A DNA stretch of 64,000 nucleotides, from assembly GCA_030374805.1 (NCBI GenBank), contig JARGSG010000189.1, positions 1,798,001-1,862,000 of the forward strand, read 5' to 3'. Of this stretch, positions 1-10,964 are shown in pieces. The first letter of the stretch is position 1, and each line of letters opens with the position of its first letter. This stretch comes from Gracilaria gracilis. Lineage: Eukaryota; Rhodophyta; Florideophyceae; Gracilariales; Gracilariaceae. The translations under genes were made by a program, and so were the position numbers. The notes under the pieces were generated by a model, which made no database searches, had not been told where the DNA came from, and saw nothing but the letters and a program-made list of their open reading frames with translations.

Positions 1-1475
1 AAAAATGCCGTCTTGTGTCTGATTCTATAAGAATAGAACGAATAGACGTTGATCCAAAAGCTGTTGTCGACCACGACAGAATGAGCGTTATTCTGGCAGG
101 TAGTGGGAGCGATTGCATCGTGAGTCCGGTTGAAAACCAATGTTTCCGCTTTGCTGCAGTTGTTGACAACCAAGCTCTCGTTCTCGTTGGAGCTCGAATG
201 CGTTTTGGTGGGACTGAACGATCTCGCCAGAGAGTGCCCGCTGAAGTGAAGGTCTTCAATCGGACAATAAGATGGAACGCGCGCAATGGAGTGAAGAGGT
301 GGTTAGATGTTCCATTCTCGGTTCCAGAATGTATAAAATCTCCTCACAAAGTCACGTTTGAGCTTTTCCCGAGAAGAGTGAATCGGGAGGGAAGATTAAA
401 AGTTGATGGTTTGTGTGCTATAGATGCCCTTGAACTCCATGCTGTGAGCAATATCAAGTTCACAGAGCGAAAGTTGCTCCATGAGAAAGCCAAGAGCGAG
501 AATCAGCATGCGAGAAAAGAGAAGGAAGATGATATATACGAAGACCTTTGGAATATCGTGGCTAATATGAAGGATAGCAACCCCGCTAGGTTTTGCCTTC
601 CAAAGGAAGAAATGACCGGTGAACAGAGTGCTCTTTTGACAGTCCTTAACAGTATAGAAAGGCAATCTTTTCTTTCTTCTTCACAAGCGGGCCTACTTTT
701 GTCAGAGATGAACAACATGTGGTCGAAGGTCTTCCTGGGGCCCAAGCACTTTGATCAAACTTTCTTGGATTACATGGTTCAACCATGTTTAACACTCTAC
801 CTTCCGGAACTCATGAAGCCGTATCCCACCACATTTGAAAACTCTAGTTCGGACGTGTTACAAGTGTTTTCAACTGGAGTGCGTTCTATGATGTCAAAAG
901 ACGTTGCATCTTGCTACGACAATGGAATTATTCCTCATTTCATTTGCATCGAGAAAGCTCTCTTCATAGCAGCGACTCTGGCTCGGTCACTTTTTGCAAT
1001 GAGTGTAACGCTCTCTGAGATCACCGCAGAGAATTGGGCGAGCTCTTATGATAGAATAATGCCCAAAGCGGAGCATTTATTGTTACTTCTGAAAGGGTAT
1101 CTAGCAATGGGACGCAGTGGTAGGCTTTTGTGCCCATCATTGGAAAGCGTCGCTGTCAATGCTGTAGATGTATTTATGGCATTGAGCGTACGGAGTAGTA
1201 TCTCTGCTGATTATTCAGGGGCTCATGAGGCTACGAACGTTGTGGTTGAGATGTTGTGTTCGTTTGATCAGAGACTTCGGCTCTGTACTGCTCAAAGGCT
1301 GACGGAGCTTTTTGACTGCTTGAATTGCACTGCTTGGGTCTCATATACCCGGTTTGAATCAGTTCTCACCTTCGCTCTAGTTCGTTTGCTAAAGCCGGAG
1401 AAGGCAAGAACTGACGCAACGGATTGCCGCTCGAGTCAGGACGATGAAATCATAGGTTCCGATGAGGCTCAGCGC

Positions 1476-1632
1476 TGGGCATACCGTTGTGATAGTTGTA
1501 GTGAAGTATGTAATCAAGAGTGGTGGCATTGTGCGGACTGTGAAGATTTTGATCTATGTACCAAGTATTTACGAAGCTCTTTCCCGTGTGCTTCGGAGTC
1601 CCACAAGGAAACGCATATTCTATTGAAAGGGA
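1476..1632 (+). other. ZZ-type zinc finger segment of the BIG/UBR4 remnant
   Basis: The reading has the ZZ pattern: CDSC, then HCADCEDFDLC, then a downstream histidine pair (SHKETH). Plant BIG proteins carry a ZZ finger in this position between the N-terminal repeats and the UBR4-specific C-terminal region, whereas I am less sure of it in animal UBR4. This is one reason to place the host near the plant lineage. All visible zinc ligands are kept although the gene is broken downstream. Confidence 0.8.
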
Positions 1633-3527
1633 CGATGGAACAGGATGTGGATGGAGAAACATCAAACGGTACTGACAGTAAGGAAGGTGCTCCGGTTGGA
1701 GAACGGGCTCAGGGTATTCTGAGAACGATTGCCACAAAGATTTTGGAACAAGCTGTGGGAGAAGACAGTAGCAGCACTCACTAGCGGTATCTTGATGCCA
1801 CCGAAGCAATATCCCAGCTCCTGGGTCCTGGGAGCTACCTGCTCTCAAGGTCTGTCGATTGAAGGCGCTGTTCACTTCTTCTTTTCCGTCTTTGCTTCGT
1901 CAGTTGGCTGAATCTATTGGTAACTACTTTCATGGTGCGAAAATCGTAAGTGACGGTGTCATCCCGGTGACTCCTCAAAGCGCGGACATATTCATTCTGA
2001 TGCTGAGTATTCTGCTTAGTGCTTCTGGAAGCGGTATGGCCTCTCTTGTTCACAGACATGACATACCGAACATATTGTTTTTCTTTCTGGAGAAGATGCA
2101 TCCTAAACTGCGAGAACTAGGATTTCATATGTCATCAAATGATACAGGGGTTGCGAAGAGACACTTAAATCTCGATATCACGTCTAGAAATGTTTGAAAC
2201 AGAGCACAAACTGGAGCACAAACGGAAGCGACACCTGGAAATGGCCTTACTTCTGGAAAAAATTCTTAAAGCAGCACGGAGACACCCAGAAACATGGTGG
2301 AACTATGCGAATGCAGATGAAGATATCCACTCTGTATTGTTTGAGGTGACAAAGGTTGCTACCGGAGAGCTTCAGTCTGCTTCATTACAGCTTTTGGCTG
2401 CTGCTTTTTCTCCGTCTATAGATTATGTGAGTAGGGTAATGAAGTCGAAGACTACATTTAGCTTTGAACCGGCGCTGAAATCCCAATCAGAACAGGAATT
2501 GAGGAGTACTTCTTTCGAACTAAGCCCCGAAGATGAAAGCGGGACACCGAATGCTGACCGTGTCTTGGAAGATCTCCTTAGGAAATGAGCAAGCCTCAAC
2601 CAAGTATTCCCAGAAGCGTTTACAAGTGATGGATACGCATTTGTTCACTTTCTACTTTTTGATGTTGTGCAGATGTCTCATAACAATTCTTTTAGGTTAG
2701 CAGCCGCGGATGTTCTTACGTTTCTGATAGTTCGTGCTGCTACAGATGCTACTGCTTATGTTGATCTGATTTGGGAAGTTCACAATGGTCTGAAGAAGGC
2801 TTTGGGCCTCATGCAATACGCCAGAAGTGTATCTGATGGCATAATAACCTGCCTGCCTCTCTTTGTCTTGTGTTGTCGAAGTGGAAAGTTTGGAACAACG
2901 AGTGAGACATATCTGACCCCATTGACAACCGATATCTCTGAGCTTCTTATGGAAAGCTGCAATCAACTCAATTCGAACTCGAACTCCCGTCTCTATAGAA
3001 AACTATCATCTATTCTTGATATTGGTGGTTACTATCTCGAGGCAGATCCCTGTCTGACATGTGCAGCAACGACATGGGAGTCATCTGAAGTTCTTGAATC
3101 TCGCCTGGAAACTATTAAGGCTGAGACGAAATATACGGATTGTGCAATTATGCATCGACTGTTGGCTCCGCATGAGATTTATACTGTTAGATTGAAAATC
3201 ATCGACCCTCGGCGTACAAGACGTGCGAAGAAGATTGAGGTTTATTACTCGTCCCGTACGGTTTCTGACGCAGCGGAATTGAAAGCTCAGTCTCATCCAT
3301 GGAAAAAGTTGGATTTCTTTGACTTAACCCTGCGCACAACAGAGTCGGGTCTTGGCTTTCTAGTTCCAATTCAAGCTGCGAACATCAAGTTTGAGTTTTC
3401 CGAGTTCTATGATGCTGTCAAACTCCAGCAGACATCGTTTGGCACAGAAGCGGATCAAAATGATGGCGGCTCTTCATCTACTGTGAATGAAATTAATCGG
3501 GCTCATAGAACAGCAGAGAATTTACAA

Positions 3528-3692
3528 TGCCCGCGCTGTTCAAGACCAGTTACTGATCGTCATGGGATATGTCTAAATTGTCCTGAGAACGCATACCAAT
3601 GCCGGCAGTGTCGCAATATCAACTATGAGAATCTTGATGTCTTCTTATGCAAATAATGTGGATATTGTAAGCACGGGCGGTTCGAGTTTTCT
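3528..3692 (+). other. UBR4-family signature cysteine cluster, interrupted
   Basis: CPRC, CLNC, YQCRQC and CGYC follow at family spacing, with the near-invariant NINYENLD between the last pairs. A TAA at 3654-3656 replaces the residue just before CGYCK, where UBR4 proteins have an acidic or polar residue. Reading resumes in the same frame and stays family-like (GRFEF, then a KPAYIIEPV stretch), so a single base change explains the stop. Confidence 0.85.
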
Positions 3693-5664
3693 GTTCTAGG
3701 GAAACCAGCTTACATAATTGAACCTGTACTCAACGATGAAGACCGGCGAAGGTCGTCGGAGGTAATTGAAAGAGAAACGGCAACCGTTCATAGATGCATG
3801 GAGCAATTGACAAGAATTCGTTCCACCATTATACGATCGCTTGCGACAGGTTTACCCGATGACCAGGTAAGAGATAAGGGAAAAGGTCCAGGAAATTCTC
3901 GCATATCTCTTGGAGATGTGGTTCCACCACGCACCGAACTGGCTATGCTTGAGGCTTTATTGGAAGGACAAGTTTCGCAAGAAGTAGAATAAGCCGCTAA
4001 TTCCACCCAAGATGGTGTGAGTATTACTGAGGATGTTCTTGGAGATCGGAATGGGTCTGTTGAGGTTTATGAGAGAGAGCAGAGTCACAAAACGGGGTCA
4101 AACAGCGGGTCACCCCTAAATCGAGCACGACGTACAGAGCCCCATCACAGTAGTCATCCGGTTGAATCAAGCACGTCAGTAAGACCACATCGGTTTTGTC
4201 CACTATATACTCTAAGGAATGTCGAGCTATATACGCAGGGATGAGCAGAGGAGTTCGAGTTTTGACTATGACAAGAGCTGAGCTTGTAAGATATGCAATC
4301 TCGATCGATGAGAATCACTTGAAGCATGCAAATGATTTATCTCTGGCTTCGGGGGGAGAGCCCCAACATTTCGCGGAAGTGATAAGTAGGAAACGGGGTC
4401 CCGTCCGCCGTGTTCATCCATGCTGTTATACTTGCACACAAGCTTTCGTAGCCAACTGCGTCAAACTGCTCGGTACAATAGTTGACGAAAAAGCTGGTCT
4501 ACACTCCGTCAGAGCTATCTTCTCAGTTGGTTACACATGTCTTGCGAATGTACTCGCAATGTGAGAAAGACGAAGTTCGTGTTGGTTCGCGATAATGAGC
4601 CAACAACGAGACTTGTGTGTGAGGAACTAGCGCGCAAGATTTCGTTCTGCATCGAATCTTGGGAAACTGTAGACCCGCACACCGTGGCACAGTTTGACAT
4701 TGGAATATTAGAATCCATATCTCGGTTAGACGATGATTGCTGGGAAGAGCGACTTCGTTTGGTCATGGCAATCCTTTTCAAAGCCTCGAAACAAGCATTG
4801 ACTTGCTCATCTGTAGCAGAAAGTATCATATTACCATGCCTACAGGCGGCGTTAAGAATACTAAGAGAAGATGTCGGACTTTCTATCCAAATGGATGACA
4901 GTTCTGATGCTCCTGCTCTCGATACCACGGTCTTTTCAACCGGACAAGTTTATGGGTTTCAGGTTAATGCTGAAATTGTTGAGTTGGAGGACCGACACAA
5001 CAACCTTGAAGTGCATGTTCTTGCAAGGGATGAAGGTCAGCTTCGAGACCAAGCAGGTAGCCATGGCAACAATGAGGTGCAAATTAGCGAAGATGGAAAC
5101 TCCTGTTACAATTATGAAAATGGGGATGCAAGTAGTGGAAGACGTGAGAGTGATGACGACTCCCAATCGTGTCATAATACTGAAGAGATTTCGGTTCTGG
5201 TTAGTTCGTCCGCTACAAGGGAAGGTATATCTGCAACCCGAGAACGGGTGGGTAGTGCCAGACCTGGGTCCCTCGCAGTGCCAGAAACAACAGTGTCTGT
5301 GCAAGAAGCTGGAAATGTGCTCGAGGATGTACACGATAGAGGACTGGTAACTGCAGATATAACGCAATGGTTGAAAGGAAACTACTCTCAGACGACATGG
5401 TTCCAAGGTTTAATTCATGAAAAGCATGCTACCGAAGGCAGAAAGAAGATATCTGGTACCGAGAAAGAACGGAACCTGCTCTCCTCATGCTTCAACATGT
5501 GGAAGACTGTGGCTACTGGTGTACAGTTAGAAAAGCAAACGCAGTTTAATGCATTATTCTTTGAGCAGAATAACTGGATTGTTCGTTTAATGTTGTTCAC
5601 TCCTTGCACTGCGGTGAGAAACGAATGCTGTGCTTTGCGTCAACTGCTTTGTAATGAGGGTGAA

Positions 5665-6157
5665 AGCTGGAAAGGCACCAAGAGGGACTGCGACGACGGC
5701 AAGTGGGATGATGAAGCGACACGAGGTGAGCCAGGGGTTTTCTGTGTCATCATCGCATACGGATGGACCCCAGCCAGTAACGGCCCCTGTTGCTGCACCA
5801 GGGTCAGCACCAGCTGTTGGTCTGGGCAATAGAGGGGAGAGCAGGAGCGGAAGTGCACCAAACGTTTGCGTGAAGATTTCTAAGGTCGAAAGTGCTTTGG
5901 GAGAGTCTTCAGACCCCGGTTTCAAGAACACCGTTGGAAAAAGAATGGGCAAGGTGTGCTGGGAATACAAAAGCGTGTGCGGGAAGAGGGTCTCGGAGCT
6001 GGGTTCAACACAATCTTTAAGAAGGCAAACGTAAAACAAATAAAGAAAAGTATAAGTAGCAATTGTAAAAGCTTAGGCGGACTGTATGATCGGTAGCAAC
6101 ACCACAAGGCGATAAAGCGCGGCAATCGAAGAAAGAAAGGAGAAAGAACCAGGCGAG
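5665..6157 (+). other. no recognisable gene (end of BIG remnant to SAP-like gene)
   Basis: Two overlapping plus-frame open stretches (to 5832 and 5630-6034) are rich in Gly, Ser, Pro and Ala and show no motif I recognise. They may be the sequence joined to the truncated BIG copy at its 3' breakpoint. Codon pattern does not favour either strand. Confidence 0.4.
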
Positions 6158-6448
6158 TTAAGATGCATCTTCACTTTCCTCCCCAGTCATGCACTTGAAC
6201 TTCTTCAACAACCTTGTGTGTGTCTGTTCCAAGGAGGCGACGATTTCCTTGTCATGTAGATCACGAGCTCTCTTGAGTGCGGCAGAGCTCTGTACCAACA
6301 TCGAAGAGAGCTTCACAACTTTCTCGAAGTCCTCCATATCTTGCTCTTCAAACGACTTCTTCGGGCCCTCTACTTTCTTTCGTTCTAAAGCCAAATGTTC
6401 TTTCATTAGAGCCTGATTCACTTCAGAGATATTGTTGGACCGATTCAT
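6158..6448 (-). CDS. coiled-coil ORF in frame after the SAP/SANT-like ORF
   Basis: A 96-residue ORF starts two codons after the TGA that ends the SAP/SANT-like ORF and lies in the same frame. It is charged and helical, with heptad-like spacing (MKEHLALERKKVEG, then DFEKVVKLSSMLVQSSAAL), and ends in an acidic tail. SANT-like families of this type often end in a coiled coil, so this is probably the C-terminus of the same protein, cut off by a nonsense change (CGA to TGA is one possibility). A separate short gene or stop read-through are alternatives. I see no selenocysteine insertion structure, and I did not model one. Confidence 0.5.
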   Translation of the reverse strand: MNRSNNISEVNQALMKEHLALERKKVEGPKKSFEEQDMEDFEKVVKLSSMLVQSSAALKRARDLHDKEIVASLEQTHTRLLKKFKCMTGEESEDAS

Positions 6449-6454
6449 CTCCTT

Positions 6455-7897
6455 TCATATATCGCAAAGCTCTTTTTTGCTCCCACTCGTTCTTACACTT
6501 GAGCTCCTACGGCCAAACGCTGCGTTACCCTCCACGCCTCCCAGTTGACCTTCCTCGACTCCTCCTTCGTCTTCTTCAATCAGCTTCGATGCTGTGACAA
6601 GCACTTCGTCCGCCTCATTCGGGGTTCCCAGTCTAGTCACAATAAAGAACCCATATAAACGCTTCGATTCGGCGGTGAGGTCTCCTCCGTTAGTTCGTTT
6701 CAGAAAAGAAGAGATACTTGTTGGGTCATTCTGTCCCGACTTTGACCAGTTCGCCCTTGCAATGGTCGCGTCCTTCCGAATACTGTCAAACTGTATTTTC
6801 AGTATCGCCGCATTCCTGTAGCAAAGAGGTCTCTCATTTGAATTCACGCCATCCAGTTTCCCTGCAAAGCAGTTAATTGAATTAACATGTCTGTCATTGA
6901 ACCTGTTTGCGATGATTAGCCAGTATGAGTCTCGATTCGCCTTATGGTCCAGCTCAGCTTTTGTCAAGGTTTTCCCGTACGCGTTGGCCATGGCATTTCT
7001 TGCCTGTTCGTCATCGCGTAAAAGAACCATGAGCCTGGCAAACTCGTTAAGACAAAAAGAAGGATCCGAATTACCATATTGTTGCTCTTGAGTTAGAGGA
7101 AACGCCGACGAGTCTTGGGAGGCGCGCTGATACTCCAGGAGGTGTTTTTCGAATCCCTTGCGGTCGTTCTTATGAAGCATGTTGACAAACTCTCCAACCT
7201 CAGGCAGCTCTGTCAGCGCCCCACGCATGGCGATGCACTCTTCCTCCCATGTGAAAAAGGATCCCAGGGGTTCATTCAAAGAGATACAATCTCTGATACT
7301 TGCGCCATCCAAGCTCTTGACGTGAAGGAAGAGAACAATCGCAGCCACCATCTGTCCTTGCTTTCGGTTATGGACAACGATCTTGAATGGCTTACAAATC
7401 TTTTTTAGATCTTCAACCCTCTTCCCCAGCAAAAACGAATAAATGTATCCCATACGAGACTCCTTAAATTTCGGTTCGTTATAAGGAGAGACTGTAACGG
7501 CCGAAGAGGATGCAAGAGCGTCCTTATTTGGAGAGTTGGCGTTGCACTTTCGAACCGGAATTATGCTGTCTTCACCACACTGATCACGGCATGGGGTGCC
7601 TGCGGTAGAGGTGGAGTGCTTTCGAGGACTACGACGAAGGGCGGGCGCTAATTTTTTGCCGGTCGGAATAGTTGGGTTGGATGTGGGTGATGCGCTGTCA
7701 TGGCTCCTGCAAGGACTGCAACGGGGAGGCACCGCAGAAGTACGACGACCATGTGGATGTGCGTGGGATGCGGATGGGACTGATGGGTTTGAGCTGTTGT
7801 TAAGGTTTTTGTTTGGAATGTGGCAAGAAGCCCGCGCAGTAGAAGTAACGTGTTGAGCTGGAGCGGATGCGGAGGAACCAATGCTCTTTTTTTCCAT
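6455..7897 (-). CDS. hypothetical protein, SAP-like N-terminal motif and SANT-like core
   Basis: This is a 480-residue ORF from the ATG at 7897; an in-frame ATG at 8002 is also possible, but the first 35 codons there look like leader sequence. Residues 1-145 are Ser/Pro/basic and probably disordered. Residues about 155-200 (LLGKRVEDLKKICKPFKIVV onward) resemble a SAP-type helix-extended loop-helix DNA-binding motif. Residues about 285-430 contain RDSYWLIIANRFND, LKIQFDSIRKDATIARANW and SGQNDP. These match in spacing an uncharacterised SANT-like protein family I recall from oomycetes and algae, where copies are numerous and sometimes transposon-linked. The stop is TGA and reading continues open for 98 codons in the same frame (next entry). 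A DNA-binding role is inference. The gene stands alone between the BIG remnant and the piggyBac pair. Confidence 0.6.
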   Translation of the reverse strand: MEKKSIGSSASAPAQHVTSTARASCHIPNKNLNNSSNPSVPSASHAHPHGRRTSAVPPRCSPCRSHDSASPTSNPTIPTGKKLAPALRRSPRKHSTSTAGTPCRDQCGEDSIIPVRKCNANSPNKDALASSSAVTVSPYNEPKFKESRMGYIYSFLLGKRVEDLKKICKPFKIVVHNRKQGQMVAAIVLFLHVKSLDGASIRDCISLNEPLGSFFTWEEECIAMRGALTELPEVGEFVNMLHKNDRKGFEKHLLEYQRASQDSSAFPLTQEQQYGNSDPSFCLNEFARLMVLLRDDEQARNAMANAYGKTLTKAELDHKANRDSYWLIIANRFNDRHVNSINCFAGKLDGVNSNERPLCYRNAAILKIQFDSIRKDATIARANWSKSGQNDPTSISSFLKRTNGGDLTAESKRLYGFFIVTRLGTPNEADEVLVTASKLIEEDEGGVEEGQLGGVEGNAAFGRRSSSVRTSGSKKELCDI

Positions 7898-8516
7898 TTG
7901 AAAAGGGCAGAAGGCGAGACGGTGGAGAGAAAGATATGAGGAGTCCGATTGGAAACAGGGTAAAGTTGGGGTGGAGTTGAATCGCACGAAGTCGGTGCGC
8001 ACGTGTGGGGGAACGCAGAAACTGTGAGAGGAGAGTATAATACTGTCGAAATGTGGCGTTCAGTTGTCTACAATGCACAAGGTTCACCCTAAGTCGCATC
8101 AAGGTCCGCAAGACCAGGACCTTTCTTTGAATTTAAATGACTGGTGAGCAAGTATCCAAGTGTAACAATCCGGTTCGTATAGGGGTTCTGCTTATAGCTT
8201 TGGGGTCTTTAAGAAATTAAGTCGGGGCATTCACGGGCGTTGACGCGTCAGGCCGCCGAAGCCAATCAATGGCCGTTGATTGGCGTCCACGCGTTCATTC
8301 ACGCTTGTTTAGATTGCGCCTCAAAGCATGCGTGCCCGAAAATTTCCAGACCTTTTCCTAGTTCCCACATCACCTCTGTGACGCCTTTACAACGGCAAAG
8401 ACATGCGCCGAACCAGTGGCCTGGAAGTCTTTCAGATACCTCTTTTCATTTGCGCAGCTGTGTCATTGCACATTCCGTTACATCTCATGAGCTCGTTACT
8501 CCCCCATTCTTCCTAA
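7898..8516. other. upstream region of the SAP/SANT-like gene, no gene seen
   Basis: This stretch holds the probable promoter of the minus-strand gene and the left flank of piggyBac copy A. An inverted pair built on GCCAATCAATGG and CCGTTGATTGGC lies at about 8258-8285. A TTAA at 8217-8220 is a possible piggyBac target site, but I could not match it to an inverted repeat at the other end. Confidence 0.35.
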
Positions 8517-8759
8517 CATGAATTTCGAGACGATAAAAACTCCATTCTACGGAACGAAATTGAATGTAACGTTGAGAAAGCCAAGTTTATATCGTAGGAT
8601 CTGGACGATGATGAACAGTTTCTTGAACAAGCCATAGGCCCGGCCAAAATTACCAGCTTTACGAAACAGTTCAGTACTGTGGTAAAAAGCAGACAGTTAG
8701 TGGGCTGCACTTATCTCAACAGGTCTTAGAAAATGGGCGTATGCGCAAAAGAAAGATTT

Positions 8760-10521
8760 TGGCCTATTCAGCTTGTTCCTGAACATCATGTTCTTCAACT
8801 GCGTTAGAATGTGGACAAGTATAGAACTCATTAGAAAAGGAAGGAGGACTAAACCTCTGCGAATGGATGAGCTTCTTGTTTACTTCGGTTTAAAGTTGGC
8901 TACCTCGGTTCATCGAGTAAACCGATTGAGCGACTACTAAGGCAAGTCAGAGCTACTGACCAATCTCTTCTTCAAGAAAGTTATGAGAAGAGACACGTTT
9001 ATGAGCATAAGTACTGCGTTACGACTGTATGCTTCATACAAACCGGATATAGCCACTGTAGACCCTCTCCGGCACAGTCGCCTTATTCTTGAACATTTCA
9101 CGAGAAACGCTGCGGCTTTGGCAGGTCTCGTTGGTGTCAGCTTACTGGATAGGAACACCTGAGATGCAAAGGACGCACCGCAGCCCGTTTGTACTTGAAA
9201 AGCAAGGCGGCAGAGTTTGGAATCAGGTTCTATGCCGTCGTAGGCTAGTCGCATGTCTATCTGCATAGCATTCAAGATAATGGCTCTGGAAATAAGAGTG
9301 AGCATAGTCCCGTACAGAGGTATACGACGTTGTTTCGAAACTTACGAGGGGCTGTTCAACGGAAGCTTGATGGAAAGTTGGTGTCGAAGACGGTGGCGTC
9401 GGCATTATGGTGTGCCCAGATGGCCCATCAGACTCAATTGCATGCCACACCAGATGAAGGTCGCCTCATGGTGATGGACGACTTCTACACCAGGCACGTT
9501 TTAGCCCGACAGCTGCAGGTATTGAGTGACGGAGAGTGCAGGGTTTTGGGAACGGTCAGGCTGACTAACATAGACGGTCTCAACCGCGTCGCGCTAAGAC
9601 AGGCTATTGAAGATCCGAAGCATGCTAACCGAGGAGAGTGGCGCCTGGTTCAAGTTTTAGAAAACAGCGAGACTGCCAGAGTTCCCGCGACAGTCGCACA
9701 GAACGCCCGATTCGTTGTTTTCAAGGACTGGACTGTTGTTACCTTTTACACCAACGATCTTGCCGAAACTCCCACATCACGTATTCACAAACCCGACGAC
9801 CCCGCACTCCGATTGCGTACACGGACTGGCTCCACTACAAAGACGGACTGGAACTGAATCTCTGCAGCGCACGACGCTGCAAGTACCAGCCATCATAGTG
9901 GCATATAATCTGTTCATGAACAGTGTTGACAGATTTGATCAGTACCGATCCACAACAGCAACATTGCGAACAGAATGAAGGGTAACAATGAGCATTATGA
10001 CCTTCATCTTAGATGCTACCATCATCAACGCGCACGCCCTTCTCGGCGCAATCTCGAATGCCGGAGACGCTATTGTCGATGCTTCTGTTATGAAACGGAG
10101 AATTATACACCAGCTTGTCATGGACAAAGTTGAATACAAACAACTCCGAGCCTTACTGAGACCGATAGCTCCCAAGAAAAGCAGAGAAACCCCCAGTGCC
10201 ACTCCCACTTTATCTTCAAACGAAATCCAGCTGTTGTTCGAAACTCAAAACAGAAACAGTGTCCAGCACCTGCTATGTAATCTTTTGTCGACGAACGGAA
10301 GAGGAGGTTACACAATGTTCTCATGCACAGCATGCAGATGGGGTTTTCATGTCAACTGTTTTTCCTTCTCCCATCACTATGAAGCCTTTCGAAATGTTCG
10401 TCCACTCATATATAAGAACGTAATGCGCACAAAGGCGAAACTATCTTCTAAACTCCATCGCAACCGACGCAATAAGGTCACATCAACTCTATCAACGGTA
10501 GTGGCTCCTTTCAAGAAATAA
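8760..10521 (+). pseudogene. piggyBac-like transposase, copy A, decayed
   Basis: PiggyBac transposases excise and insert DNA at TTAA through a DDD RNase-H-like core. Family blocks are visible in order: RTKPLRMDELLVYFGLKLAT (about 8848), the first Asp in SLLDRNT (9148-9150), the second Asp in LMVMDDFY (9477-9479), VVFKDWTVVTFYTNDLAETP (about 9715-9775), the third Asp in NSVDRFDQYRS (9928-9930), the FILDATIINAHALL helix (about 10003) and a C-terminal Cys/His region (CTACRWGFHVNCF, about 10327-10365). The N-terminal third is spread over several frames. From 9330 reading is open to 9857, shifts frame, and meets an in-frame TGA just before 9988. The last 177 codons are clean. All three Asp codons survive, but the gene cannot give a full protein. 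Confidence 0.8.
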
Positions 10522-10523
10522 AC

Positions 10524-10964
10524 TTACACTTCCTTGAACCCCATGTATGCTCCACGATCATCTGGCCATATCTTCCTGATGCCCTCCAGCACACATTGCG
10601 GAATCTGGACGCGCCTTCCCTTCCAGAGTATACCGTATCGCTTGTAGACATAAGTCTTGTAGGCGGTTTTGCGCAAGTTGTTGTTGTTTTGGGCATAAAA
10701 ACCATTGTCTGAGTACGAAGCAACTGTTTGATTCACGATAGATATTGCCGACTGCGTCCAATAACACGGTGTTCCTCCACAGTGTCTACACGCAACATCT
10801 TCGTTTTCGGCTGTTACGCGCGGTAGATTGAGAGAAATAACATTAGCCTCGATATCCAACGAATCATGTTGACTTTTCTCTTCATTACTTCTTGCAACGG
10901 TTTCGGCTTCGTTCTTGGAAGAGCAAGAAGCGAGATATTGTTCCGCGTCTTTAACGTCGTCCAT
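10524..10964 (-). CDS. piggyBac companion protein resembling P2X7 intracellular ballast domain
   Basis: The ATG at 10964 gives 146 residues; an earlier in-frame ATG at 11057 adds a Ser-rich leader. Residues 1-55 are charged and probably disordered. A cysteine motif CRHCGGTPCYW is at 59-69 (C59, C62, C67). The C-terminus runs KTAYKTYVYKRYGILWKGR, then IPQCVLEGIRKIWP (C124, R130), then GAYMGFKEV. From memory, the animal P2X7 receptor C-terminal zinc-binding ballast domain has the same series: a CxxCG...PxW motif, an AYxxYxxWxxG-type helix, a PSCCRWRIRKEFP-like turn and a final GxYxGFK. This family also occurs in transposon-rich protists. The stop lies 2 bp from the transposase stop. No membrane segment is visible, so this is not a receptor. 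Function is unknown; zinc and nucleic-acid binding is inference. The ORF is intact. Confidence 0.6.
   Translation of the reverse strand: MDDVKDAEQYLASCSSKNEAETVARSNEEKSQHDSLDIEANVISLNLPRVTAENEDVACRHCGGTPCYWTQSAISIVNQTVASYSDNGFYAQNNNNLRKTAYKTYVYKRYGILWKGRRVQIPQCVLEGIRKIWPDDRGAYMGFKEV

Larger units (their letters stand above)
1..5664 (+). pseudogene. UBR4: BIG/UBR4-type giant E3 ligase gene, truncated and broken
   Basis: BIG/UBR4 is a roughly 5000-residue E3 ubiquitin ligase and scaffold of the N-degron pathway. Reading is open at base 1, so the gene begins upstream of the window. Recognisable blocks in family order are a ZZ zinc finger (1476-1632), the signature cysteine cluster around GICxNCxENAYQCRQC (3528-3692), the HPCCYTC cysteine segment (about 4405-4435), the helical DDCWEERLRLVMAIL block (about 4730-4780) and NWIVRLMLFTP (about 5570-5605). 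Reading changes frame near 1.74-1.86 kb, 2.18 kb, 4.2 kb and 4.55 kb. In-frame stops lie at 2586, 3654 and 3990; the one at 3654 falls inside the highly conserved CxxCGYCK motif. Recognisable homology ends near 5660, and the family's C-terminal catalytic part (on the order of 1000 residues) is missing. Stops inside conserved motifs argue for a pseudogene rather than unannotated introns. It could be a degraded duplicate of a functional copy elsewhere. Confidence 0.88.

Noticed and set aside
1784-4540. Introns explaining the frame changes in BIG/UBR4
   Set aside because: In-frame stops fall inside conserved motifs with continuous homology on both sides, with no room for an intron at 2586, 3654 or 3990.
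6455-6457. TGA as a selenocysteine codon
   Set aside because: No Cys/Sec context, no redox motif around the site and no insertion structure sought or seen; nonsense change or a separate ORF is simpler.
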